A stretch of 64,000 nt of DNA. Source: Meghimatium bilineatum. Lineage: Eukaryota; Mollusca; Gastropoda; Stylommatophora; Philomycidae. The stretch spans positions 37,764,127 to 37,828,126 of the forward strand of contig CM067298.1 of NCBI GenBank assembly GCA_034231615.1, read 5' to 3'. The notes below the pieces were generated by a model. It searched no databases and was not told the DNA's origin. It was given only the letters and a program-made list of their open reading frames with translations. A program made the position numbers and the translations under genes. Shown piece after piece: positions 34,101-46,900 of the stretch (its first letter is position 1; every line of letters begins with the position of its first letter).

Positions 34101-37100
34101 GGTAACAAAAGTGTTAATATCTCTAGTATTGTTACTAACAAGATTTCACATCTGAACCGGATGCCTCTTATAAGCAAAAAGCTCCCCCCCAATAATTAAG
34201 ACAGTCGAAAACTCCCACTTAGGCTACCAAAATTCCCACAGAGTTGTGGCGCGCACTTTTTGGGAAATGCTGTGTTAAAGAAACTGCAGAAAAATAATAT
34301 TTTTACTTATTAACATTTTGAAAACTTGTATGATTTACTTTGTAGAAAAATTTTGGTCGTATATCCTATTTAGGTCATAGCAATTAAATTAACAGAGCAT
34401 TTTTGGTTGTCATTTTCTAGACAATATTTTACATTTAGTGGGTAGCCATTGCTTTCTGAATGGTCTGTGTGCCCGATTGCCTGCGGTAGATATTGGTACC
34501 TTGGCTGAGATGTGCTCCAAACAAAACTGGACAAATTTGTAACAAGAAGAAAAAAGATGTCATTCATGTCACAACACAGGGCATAGCCAATTCTAGAATC
34601 ACTTGTAATACTGAAATACAGAAAGTTAAAGGCAGCAGACTCGAGAGAGGGAGGTCGTGGATGGGACGTGCTGAGGATGTCATACAAAGTGTGTGCAGAT
34701 TGCAGGATGTGGCAGCAGGTGCGGAATGGATAAGTCTGCCCACAGATTTCGAAACTTGTTTGAGAGTAGTAATATCACTTAGCAGGGAATGCAGAGAATG
34801 GTGTCCCACAGCTGTGGAGAAAGAAATGCAGGCTTTGGTCAGTGAGAATACCAAAGAGGGGGATGTGATTATATACACTGATGGATCTGTGATTAGGCAT
34901 GTTTGCAGTGCTTGGGCCTTCACAGCTCACTGCGCAGGTAAAATGATCAAGGAGGAGAGTGGTACCTATACGGTCACTACGAGTAGTATGACCATGGAGA
35001 CTGGCGATGACCAGGGCATTTGAGTGACAACGCACACAGAAGGTAACGCAGGTCTGCATCTTGAGTGAGTATGATTAAGAAGGTACAAGTGGGTCTCGTT
35101 CGCGAACAGTGGATTGAGACCTTGAGAAAGGCGAAGCTGAAAGTGGTTACATTTATTTTCGTGCCGAGACATGTGGACGTTCGAGGCAATGAAAGAGTGG
35201 ATCAACTGGCATCGTGCGCGATTGTGGCACAGGGCGATGGGGCAATGCATCGCGCTGACGTTTTGAATTCCTTAAGAGATATAACACGCGAGAGTGAGAC
35301 TAATGTGGATGATGATTCCTTTTCAATGACTAGGATTAAAAATCAGGGATTGAAATGCGGTGTTGCTAGAAGTGAACATTTTGGAGGGTGCAGAAGAATG
35401 ATGGTCAACCAGCATAGGACCGGTACTGTCTCGGATACACTCAAGGAGAGATCGGAGCTACTATGGACATGTCCAGTTTGCAGTGATGATGATCCAACGA
35501 CTAACTAACTAACTAACTAACTATCAAGTCTGCTATTCTCTACTATTGATGTCTTCCATGACTTACTGTTCATCTATGTCACTGATTTTGCATATGGTAT
35601 CTGTTCCTTCTTCCTTTTTATTGTTGTCATTACATGATACATATATCTGTATGATGTTGGTTGTTCCATTGCCCATCAGCTGTATGAGAATGATTCTCTC
35701 AGACATGTACTCTATATTGACAATATGTTTTGCTTTGTTTGGGTGTATCAAAAATTCAACCCCATGTGTTGCTCTGTTATTTGTGTCTACACAGTTCCAT
35801 GTAGCGATTATTCATTTCCTTGATTTCTGTATTTTTTCCTGGTGTCTGCTATTCCTAAAATTTCAATTTTACTTTCCTCCATAAAGCTGACTTGAGCTTA
35901 TAACAGGAAATATAAAATTGAATTTTCACTTCTAGTTCTTAAACATCACTGTTCTGGAATGTTCTAAACCACATATCTAATTATTTTCTTCTACGTTGCA
36001 TTGCTTTGAAACACTGAAATTCGATATTTTTACACAAATTATCTCTAAGAAGAATTTCCTGCTGCACAATAACACTGCCAATGTCCACCATCTTGAACTA
36101 GAAGGAATTGATACTTGTTAATTGAAGTAGAAGTTAACCAAGTGTTGTAAATAGTAATATGCATTTTTATAATGAATGAGAAATCATTGAAATATTGTAT
36201 CTAGGAACCGATGGCAGATAAACAATTAGAAGACAAAATTGATGCCTTTGAGATGTGGGTATATAGAAGAATAGGGAGAACATCATGGAAAGAGAAGAAA
36301 ACAAATAAAGAGGTGCTAAAGACACTTAATATGAAGAAAGAACTACTAAGAGAAATAAAGATCAGGCAAATAAAATACTTTGGACACATTAAAAGACATG
36401 ACACCCTATTGAAGACCTTACTTGAGGGTAAAGTCACAGGGAAGCGAGCAAGAGGTAGGCAGAGATACAAGTGTGAGAGTAACATTACATGATGGACAGG
36501 TTACAGTCTAGCAGAGTGCACCACCAAGACAAGAGACAGGAGATGTTGGAGATACGTTGCAGCCAACATTCGTTGCGGAAATGGCACTTGATGATGATGA
36601 TCTAGGAACCAATATTAAATGATTCATATGTTCTGACTTTGCTCCAAGAGTTTAGTTGAAGGTACTTATGGGCTCAATGGTAGTGATTATTGTATCTGCC
36701 TCACAAACACAAATCGGTTGAATTTTGTCATGGTTCAAAAGTCATCTGAACTGGACTGGTGATGTGATTGGGTGTATTAGTGATGCATAAATTTTAAATA
36801 ATAGTTTAAAAGTTATGTCCTATACAGGATAAGCTTCAATTATTATTATATTACTACTTCTGGTGAGTTTGCATGTGTGTTTGAGTTTAAAAATATATGT
36901 TTTATTCTATCGATCTATCTATACACTGTGGTCCTTGTTTGCCTTGCAGCATCAGGGGTGGAAGAGTTCTCTGGAGATGGCCTTCTTGTGCCACATATAC
37001 TTTATTGTCTGTGTGAAGTATAGTATAATGAGGAATGTATGTTAAGCTGAGTTCACTCAAATAATAAAATAACATACAAATGTTAATTTGATTATAGAAT

Positions 37101-40100
37101 TGGCCAATAGTAATTTAGCTAGATTATAGAAATGGTAGTACAATAGTCTCACAATATTTAAAGGAGTGAATAAGTCTAATGATTATGAGTCTTTCTAATG
37201 AAGATTCTAATTTTTTCAAGAATTGTTGAATAGTCAACTGTTGAACTAAAACGTTGAGCTATTTGTTCATATAGCATATAGGAGGGACACCCAAATCTCC
37301 TGATGTGGAAAATTGTTCATGTAAATTGATAGTCAGCACTCAGAACAAATGTCTATTGAAGTTGTATGTATGAGCCCATTGGCGCAAATAAAGTCATGAC
37401 ATGACACATCTTGGTTCTCTGGACTACATTCTGCTGAAAATCTAGTAGTGTCATTGCCCTGCTACAAGAGAGATCCACTGAAAGTTTGAGAACAAACTAA
37501 AAAAATTTGTTTGTGGCAGTCAGTGATAATGACGTTATCAGTATCTCAAGGTTTGTATAACTCAGAACTTAGTACGCTGGGTATAAATATACAAAGCAGG
37601 GGTTCAAATGGACATCTAACTTTTTGAGTTAGCTGAATTGTGAATCACTTCCAGAGCTACTGCATAAATACTTTAAAACTTACTTAAAGGGACTGAGCAC
37701 TAATGGGGGATTCCTCTGGGCAGTGATGTAGATTCGATTCAGTTGTCCAGGTTTTGTTTCCATTATTAGTGTCGCATAAGTTTATTATCTCATTTATTAG
37801 GTGAGGTATGTTACAATAAATCTGATGATGAATAGCTTCATTTTGTGTTATAAGTTGTATTTTGAGCAATTTTCTATTTGTTGTATACTTAATGCATGTC
37901 AGGTTTCAATGACAAGGTAAAGTGCTATGCATGTGGTGTGGGTCTCTATGACTGGCCTTTTGGTGCAATTCCTGAAGAGCAGCATGCGAAAGCTTCTCCA
38001 AATTGTGTGTTCTTATTGGAATCAAAGGGCAGAGAATTTGTTAATTTTGCACAAAATACAGAGGTGAGTTTTTGTGAAACATACACTTTTTTTGTATATT
38101 GAAAGTTTGGAGTTGAAAAACAAATTAAACACAAAGTTTACACCTGCCTGTAATAATTGTGAATGATGAGAAATAAATTATACAAGTTGTGTGATTGGAG
38201 CTTCAATGATTTTTTTTTAAAAGTCCATATTTTTACTTTAAAATTATTATTAGTTTCAAGAGCCAATTGATTGTATTTCATGAGAATTAAAACAAACAAA
38301 GCAAAAACTTTTATATAATGGCATTCATTTCTCTCATAAATATGTCTGTCTCTCTCAGGTAATGTTATTGTTTTCATCCCATTTAAGGCAGAAGTCGAAT
38401 GTATTGGGACATTGGCGCAAATAAAACAGTGATGCAATGCATTTCCGTTTTCTGGACTACAGCCTGCTGGAAATCTTGTAAGACTATTGTCCTGTCATAC
38501 AGATCCGGTGGGAGTTTTAGAACAAACACAAAAAAGATCCCCTGTGTTTGCTTTGGTAGAGCTTTATAACTTCAAATTTCTCATGTTTTGAATTGGTTAA
38601 GTGTAAGCACAATGTACTAATAGTTTGCAGTAGGTCTGTGATAATTATAGCAGAAATGAATGCACAATTGGTTATTTTATTTTTATAATGATAGTAACTA
38701 ATCTTGTCTTGTCAATAGGTAGAGATGGAGAACACAAAGTCAAAAGTTATAAAGTTCACAAAAGAAACAGAATAATTATATACAAATATGTAAAAAATAC
38801 ATATACTGTATATATACTGTTAATTTGACATGAAAATATTTTCAAATGGCACTATATTGCAGCATATTTTAATGATATAAGATTAAGCTAAGTTGTCATA
38901 TATCTTATGAAATCCAACATTTATGCAACATAGCATACTGGATCATCTTGGGGCAGATGTCTACAATTTTCAAAAACAAACATGTGAGCATGAACACCAA
39001 AACTGCACTATATAAAACAATCATCATACCATCATTATGCTACCAATGTCAAACATGGACACTAACAACAGAATCCAAAAGAAAACTTGTTACAGCAGAA
39101 ATGACTTGTCTACGTAGAATCTTTGGAGTAACGATAAGAGATAGAAACAGGAACGAAAACATCAGAATACTAACAAACGCAATGTCAATCATGTATTACA
39201 TCAGAAGACAACAGATTACCCGGTAAGTGGTATTTGGATGCTTCCAGACTACCATCAGACAGTGCCCCTCAAAAAGCATTACTATACAAACACAATGGAT
39301 ACAAAGTCAGGGGCAGACCTTGCAAATGATGGATTACAGAAATAAAAGAGTCAACGAAAACAGATATAAATGATCCATGCAAAAAATCCATCTCCAGAGA
39401 ACTCTTCTACCCCAGACACTGCAAGGCATAAAGGGGTATAAAGTGAAAAGAATGAAGGAAGAAGAAGTGGTCATAATCTTTCATCAGTAAAATGGTTCTT
39501 CTTACATTATCCACTTTAGAGTATTTCCTTTTTATTTTTTTGCCTTCGTTCTCAAACTCCTACAGATTAACAGGATGTATTCCATTGTCCACTATATATT
39601 GTTCTAATTCATTGACAAAAAAATTGCTTATCACACATCTTTTCACAAATCTTGTTCTTTTATTTTTCAAAATACTTGTATTGTTTTCACAAATTTTGTT
39701 CTATTATTTTCACAATACTTTATAGTGTAAGTATTATTAAAGCTTGTTATATTATTTTTACTATATATTTCTATTATTTTTACAATATTCTTGTTTTATT
39801 TTCACCACATAATATAAGAGATTATAAATCAATGTAAGTATCAAAATAAATGCTCTTGAGGGTCAACAAGAACATTTCTTAGCAATGGAAAAACGTTTGT
39901 GGTGTGGGCAAGTGAAAAGGCATGATTTCCTTTCCAAGACTGTCCTTCAGGACAGTTGCAGGTGAAAGAAGAAGAGTAGAAAGAAAAGTATGAATCAATA
40001 ATACAAGACTGGACAGGATTAAGTTTCTCCACACTTGGCACTGAGAATAGAGAGGAATGGCAGGATTTTGATGTTAATGTTTCTAAAGTGGCACCCCTAC

Positions 40101-43100
40101 AACTCTGAGGGGTTATGGGTTTGATGATATAAGCGGTCTGTACATACAATTAAAAAAATACAAAATTTATCAGAAAGACTAAATTTACAAGAAATATTTC
40201 AACAATATCCTACTTTTTAGTACATCCTACTTCATGACTCTATATAGATTTAGTTCGCCTGTAAAAATAATAGCAACACCATGAATAATTGTAATTTATG
40301 TATTCTCAGTATAACTTTATTATGTGTTATTATTTCAGCTTATTGTTGAAGCAGAACATGCAGAAATTATCTCAGGTGAGACCAATTTTATGATGTCCTT
40401 AGAACTGTCAGAATAACATCTTCATGTTAAAATGTTACTTGCTTAATGTTTTTGAGAATTCAAGTTTGATCAATTCATTTTTTGTGGTTTAATTCTGTGT
40501 TTGTCCATAGCTTGATAAAGAGTTTTTGGTCGATATATTAATCCTGTGTATTTTCAATGTAAAACTGCTATTTTATGACCATATATATATATATATTTCG
40601 TTGACTCTTTTATATATATATATATATTTCAATATTACTTGCCCATGAGGATGAATCATTCATCTCTGCAATATATATAACAACCAAAGTGTCAGAGAAC
40701 ATCCGGCAAAGTGGAGAGTGCTTCAGTATCAACAATTAGAAGTGATTAGACTTATATTATATCATTGGTCGTCTCTACACTACTCATATTAATTATGAAA
40801 TTACTTTAAGGTAATAATTTGTACAAGTGAGCAGCAGTGGTCTATACCTATTATAATGGGTAAGTAATATAATGAGCATATAATACTAAGTTGAAGGGCA
40901 TAATATAAACAACTAGTGGTACACTGATGATACAGTTTTGATAACTGAAAATTAAAAACAATTATAAGAAATGATAAATACCATTGCAAGAGAAAGTCAA
41001 AACAAAGATCTTAGCCCAAATAGCAGAAAAACAGCAGTAATGGTAATAACAAAAAAATAAATGTCCTCCAGAATGCAACAGCAAAGTAGATGGGACCTAT
41101 TTGAAGCAAGTCAGCATTTTCAATTCAAATATTGGGTACCTTGATAATTCCATATACATCAGAATATTACAAAAATCAAATGTGGAGTTGTCCAGGCAAA
41201 ATCATTTCACAAAATTAAGAACATCATATGCAATATATCTTTGTCAATTGAGGTGGGAAAGAGTCCTTACAAGTTATATTGAACCAATTCTGATGTATAG
41301 AAGTGAATCTTGAACAATCAGCATAATAGTGAAACATTTTTGGAGCATGGGAGAACATCAGTATCATAATGTTTGACAGTACATGAAACAGAAGGCTGTG
41401 AAAATAGATAACAAATGTCACATGGCATGGGCTATAAGAGGAAGAAAAAGATAATATTAACATCTTTCTATTCGCATTTCATTCCATTGTCATATTATTA
41501 GCTATTGGTTCCTGTTATTTCAGTGTCATACTCATCTTCTTTTTATCAAATCTGATTATATATATTAGTATAATAAAATATGCAGACCTCTAGCATATTA
41601 TTATGTAATTATGTATAATATTAGAGACTTTACAGCACTGTATGTGTAGGATTATGTTATAATGATGTGTAATATTAGACACTTTACAACACTGTATCTG
41701 TAGGATATGTTATAATGATGTGTAATATTAGACACTTTACAACACTGTATCTGTAGGATTATGTTATAATGATGTGCAATATTATAGCCTTTACAACACT
41801 GTGTATGTAGGATTCAGAGGGGTGGGGGGGCTGCTTATGCAGTGGTTAGCGCACTGGCTTCGCATATGAGTGGTCCTGGGTTTATTCTTCAGTTGAGGTG
41901 GAAATGTTTTTCAGATTGTATGGTCTTTCAAGTCAACCCAGTCTTAATTAGTTACAGGATTAATCCAGGAAGTAAAGACTGTGAGGTAGAGCAGATGGCT
42001 GACTTCTTCATATAGCAGAGCCACTGAAATGTAAGATCACGAACATTTCACACCCCAGTGCTGTTAATAAATGCTATGGTTTAACAAACTTCACCATATA
42101 GGATTATGTTGTAGTGATGTGTAATGCAGGCTTTACAACAGTATGTCTGTAAGATTATGTTGTAATGATATGCAATATTGGAAATTTTACAACACTATAT
42201 CTGTAGGATTATGTTATACTGTTATGTAATAGAGATTTTGTATCACTCTGTAGGATTATGTTGTAATGATATGTAATACTAGACACTTTACAACACTAGG
42301 TTTGTGGGATTGTGCTGTAATGATGTGAAGGTGAAGAAATATAAACAATTTCAGGAACATGAATAAGGAGATATGAATGATAATAACCTTTTCAAAGAAT
42401 GTTGTGGCCTGGATACATTTTAAGGAATAAACTAGCAATTCTGGGAAGAGTGTAGACTATAGAGGTAAAATGGTGTTTATTTTACATAAAACTATTTTCT
42501 TTTTCAAACTACAACAGAGCAAGATACAGAATTGGTCACAGACAGCTCTTTATCACTACTGTCATCGCATTCACCATTGCCAGGAAAAAAATCACCTGCA
42601 TCATCTCCTGCATTGCCGAAACAGTTTCCATCATCGCCCTCATCACCAGGATCTCTTGTCTTGGACATGGATGCACTCCAGGCAGCTATGGCATGTCAGT
42701 ACACACTAGAGCAAATAACCCATGCCATCACCAAATTTTTTATCTTATCTTGTGAGTCTCACCATCTTACAAGGTGTAGAATATGTTGAGATGTATACTG
42801 TGAGTGCATTATACTCTTTATATAATGCCATTTTCTGCAAGACAAATATATCACACAAATATCACTCTCTATTTTGGCTGTAATAAAGATGTGCTGAGAA
42901 AAATCAATGCACAATGGAAGTTAATCATGCAGATTCAGTTGTCATTATATGATGTAATAATTAAAAAAAAACTTTCGTTACTGCATGTTTTGCAATGAAG
43001 GAGTGCAGGGAGGTTTTCTTTGGGCTGTGGAAGTAAAGGCCACTTTGCCATAGAAGACACCTTGACATGTACAGGAAGAATTTTGATTGTACCTCCGAAA

Positions 43101-43869
43101 GATAAAATCCTGTCCCAGGATTGAACCCGGGACCACAATGGTCTGAGAACGGCGTTCTAACCACATGACCATGCACTCCATGAGCGCATTATTTGATGTA
43201 ATAAGTATTGTTAAATTATGGTTTGGTTATAAGCTTGTTGAAATTGGATGTTCTGGGCCAAAGTTATAAGATATAGCAGCTTAATTTTAATCTAGAAGAA
43301 CAGCATGCATAATAATAATTCTTTCAACTCCAAGGCACAGATTCTCAACAACCATCTTCCATTCCTTTCTGTTTTGTGCTATTCTTTCAAATGACCCCCC
43401 CGGCTATCACAGATCTGTTTGCAGCTCTCTATTAATTTTGAGCTTCTTTTTTTCCTGTAGGTTCCAGAGCCCACATTACTGTGCGTTTTTCCTATCCATG
43501 CTGTGTGGCATTGATTATCATCTCTGTTCACAACCTTCTGTCTTGTGTGCAGTAAAAAATATTTTATATCAATGTTCCTCCATGCCACAATGCCAAACAT
43601 CTAGCATCTTTTCTCTTGATCTTCCCCTGCCCTTCTTGCTCTTAAACTTGCCTGTTGTCACATCTGCTTGATCTTTCCTCTTCTCACATGTAAAAAGAAT
43701 GTGGACTGTCTTCTTCTGATTTTGGTAAGAATCTCTTTTAGAATTAGCTTCTTTCAATATATCTTCATTACACTTATTATTTGTTCTCAATAACATTTAC
43801 TTACACAGCAAAACTTAAATCCAGCAGGCAAAGATTGGAACAGGGTAATGAAGTTTTGCTAATCACTGG

Positions 43870-43904
<35 letters not shown>

Positions 43905-46900
43905 AATACACACAAATTGACGTTTTGACCAAAAGACTTTCTTTCCGGTCGTTTGTGAAGCACGACTTAATGGCCATCACCTGAATATCCTGGGCGCAGC
44001 AATAGTCTGTATCATGTAAATGGTCAGCACCAGGAGTTCCGAATTGGTTGCTGTACAGATGGTTTCAGAATCGGTCTTCTCAACATTCTTCTATAAAACC
44101 ACATCTATCTATACACATTTTAGTTTACTATGGAGCATAGTCTTCAACAAATCTCTATGTTGTCCTATCTTTAGCTATAGCTTCCATCTCTTTCCATGTT
44201 TTACCAAGCCTTTTTGTCTCTTCATCTAATTTTTCCTCCAGGTATTTCTTCCAGGTGATGCATTATATGCCTTCAACTTAAAGGACCTTTTCCTGGTTCT
44301 GGATGGTTGATTTGCATTTTTCATCTTTCTTGTGTCTATGGTTTGTCTTAGTCTTTTTTATGGTACAGAGTAGCTAACCCTACACCAACCTCCTTAATTT
44401 CTTCTTACAGCATGCATGGAAAGTGGCAGTGTCACTGTTCACTTTGCTCTCACAGTGTCTTTGCTCTCCTTTGAGACCCTGGCAACACATGACACATTAC
44501 TGCTTCTAAATAATTTCTTTCTATTCTGCTGATTTACCAATACTATTAACTAGTATTTTTATTTATGGCATATTCATCGTCAGCATATTTTCTTGATCTC
44601 TTCTTCTACTGGTACTTGCTTTATTCTTACCATTAGTTCTCATTTGTAACCTTGTCACACCATTTTAGTCCTTCTACTCTGCACAAGCAACTATTTATGA
44701 AAGTATGTTACTTCATAATGTACATATTCACATATAAAAAGCTTTCACATACTTTGATCAGTGTCCATGTATATGTTACCATACATGTGGAATTATCCCA
44801 GTTTTGGAATGCAGTCCCTACCAGTTTTATTCTCTCCCAGTTTCTATCACAGTTTAGGAAAATAAATAATTTAGATCATGTCAGTAAAATATTTATTAAC
44901 AACCATATAGATTACAGTGTAGATCTAGATCATGTTTTCTGTCATCTAGATGCAACAAAAAACATCTAGATCTAGATATTCATTCATTCATTTTCCTTTT
45001 GCGCTGAAGTTAGCGCATATGGCAGAGGTCATATCTCTCCAATTCTGTCTGTTCAAAGCTATTCTGTGCAGTTCTTAATTAGTATGGATATTGATTGTTT
45101 TACTTTCTCTAAGTATTGTTCTTCTGAGTGTTTCTTTTGGTCTACCCCTATCTCTTTTGCCCTGTTACACTAATCAGTCTGGACTCTATAATGTTAGTTT
45201 ATTAATCCAAATATCGACGGAATGACCCAGACTTGATTAGAGAAACACCCTCCATCAACAGATGTCACTACCGGAAGTCCAGATCTAGATATAGGTCATC
45301 CATAATGGTCACACTACTTTGTCTTGTCATCCTGGTTTCCACCTTTTGTGTACCTATTGTTGGTCTTAGTTTCAAGAGTAAAAACTATGGTAATCCATGT
45401 CTGATATTTGTAGCATAATAATGATAGTAGAAGAGTATCTATAATCTGACTTTTCATTTCCATAGAAATAACAGGAGGATTAAGAATTAAAGTTGATAAA
45501 TAGCTTTGTTACTTTCATGTGTTCAATTTCTCTGTCAGGTTTTCATTTTACGTAAACAAGCTTTATCCATGGTTATTATATATTTTTTTTAAATATTAAA
45601 ATTGAATTGATATTTTTTGCTTTTGTGAATGTTGTAATCATTGGTTATTATATTCTGTTTTGTTGACATTCAGGTGGTCGTTATCCCAATCAACACCTTT
45701 TGCTCGGAATTCTTAAGGCAGCTGATGAGAATTACATAACAATTTGTGAAAAGAACCAGGAAATTATCAACACCAAAGCAGAGTTACATGTAACGAAAGC
45801 TGAAAAAGCTGTGTTTGAGGCTGAAAAAATACTATTTCAGGCTAAAGAGGCACAGTTTCAGGTTAAAGAAGCTCAATACAAGGCTGAAAAGGCAGCATTT
45901 CAGCAGCAGATTCAAGCCAGGAATAGAGAACTTCAAAGAGACATGGTGAGCACTCGCATTATAATTTTTTAATTGCCATTTTAAAATGCTTTTATATCCT
46001 TTTAAGTGTATGTCATGCCATCTAATCTGAAGCTATTGTGTTATTCTGTTTCACAGTATAATAATTATTTTCCTTCCTATACAAACTTCTGCCATTCTTA
46101 ATTCAGCAACATCGATCGGAGGTTGTCAAAATTTCTAATCTCTTCTTTGCTGCTGACATTGATTTGATTATGACAACAGAGCAGAACTACAAAAGTGAAC
46201 AACAAGACTGGAACTATCTAGCAAAAGAATAGTCATGGAGATCAATGTAGATAAGAGTAACATTTTTGTGAATAGGAGTACTAAAGTAGTACCAACTAAC
46301 AAAAAGCTTAATAGTTGAAGGCTTGGGAAGGTTTTGACATTCACTTATCTGGGAGCTCAGATTAGTGGTGATGGTGAATCAGCAGCTGAAGTTGAGAATG
46401 ACAATGGCCATTGCTGCCATGACAAGATTAACTGTGATTTGAAAAAGCAGGATTACCAACCATGTTAATATTAACTTATATAAATCTTAAGTTTTATCAA
46501 TATTTCTGTATGGCTGTGAGGCCTGGACTCTTAACTGTAGACTTAGAGAGAAGAATCTAGGCATTTGAAAACAAATGCTATAGACGTGTGTTGGGTATCA
46601 ATTACAGAGAAAATATGACCAATGTGTTTGTGCATGAAAGAATTAATGTATTAGTGGGTCAGCAGGAACTACTGTAACAATTGTGAAACTTCATAAATTC
46701 CAGTGGTACAGACACGTGATTGGACATTCCTTGATTACAAAAGATGTTTTTCAAGGTATGGTCGAGTTGAAGAAGATGAGCTGGTCAGAAGAAGACATGG
46801 CTGGATAATATCAGGGACTGGACAGGGTATATAGTTTCCAAACTCATCATGATGGTAGAGGATAGAGATGCGTGGAGATCTTTCTGCACCAAATGTCTCA

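Larger units (their letters stand above)
31166..37902 (+). other. IAP intron 1 (6737 bp)
   Basis: GT at 31166, AG at 37901-37902. It holds an antisense mariner (32462-33796), an L-A LINE (34575-35525), a LINE tail with TSD (36210-36599), a SINE (36664) and a RepA2 copy (37376). A copy of the GATGAAGATC-type dispersed motif lies near 31541. 31200-32460 has nothing else that I recognise. Confidence 0.85.

Noticed and set aside
41613-42330. CRISPR-like array
   Set aside because: Units are contiguous without spacers; eukaryotic minisatellite in an intron.
42780-42800. Alternative end of IAP exon 4 by reading on to the stop near 42789
   Set aside because: The GTGAGT donor at 42752 keeps phase and joins the two UBA halves; reading on would cut the UBA in the middle.
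42978-43177. Possible tRNA gene on the minus strand near 43100-43185
   Set aside because: Box A and B are excellent, but acceptor stem pairing is absent and a long SINE body follows.
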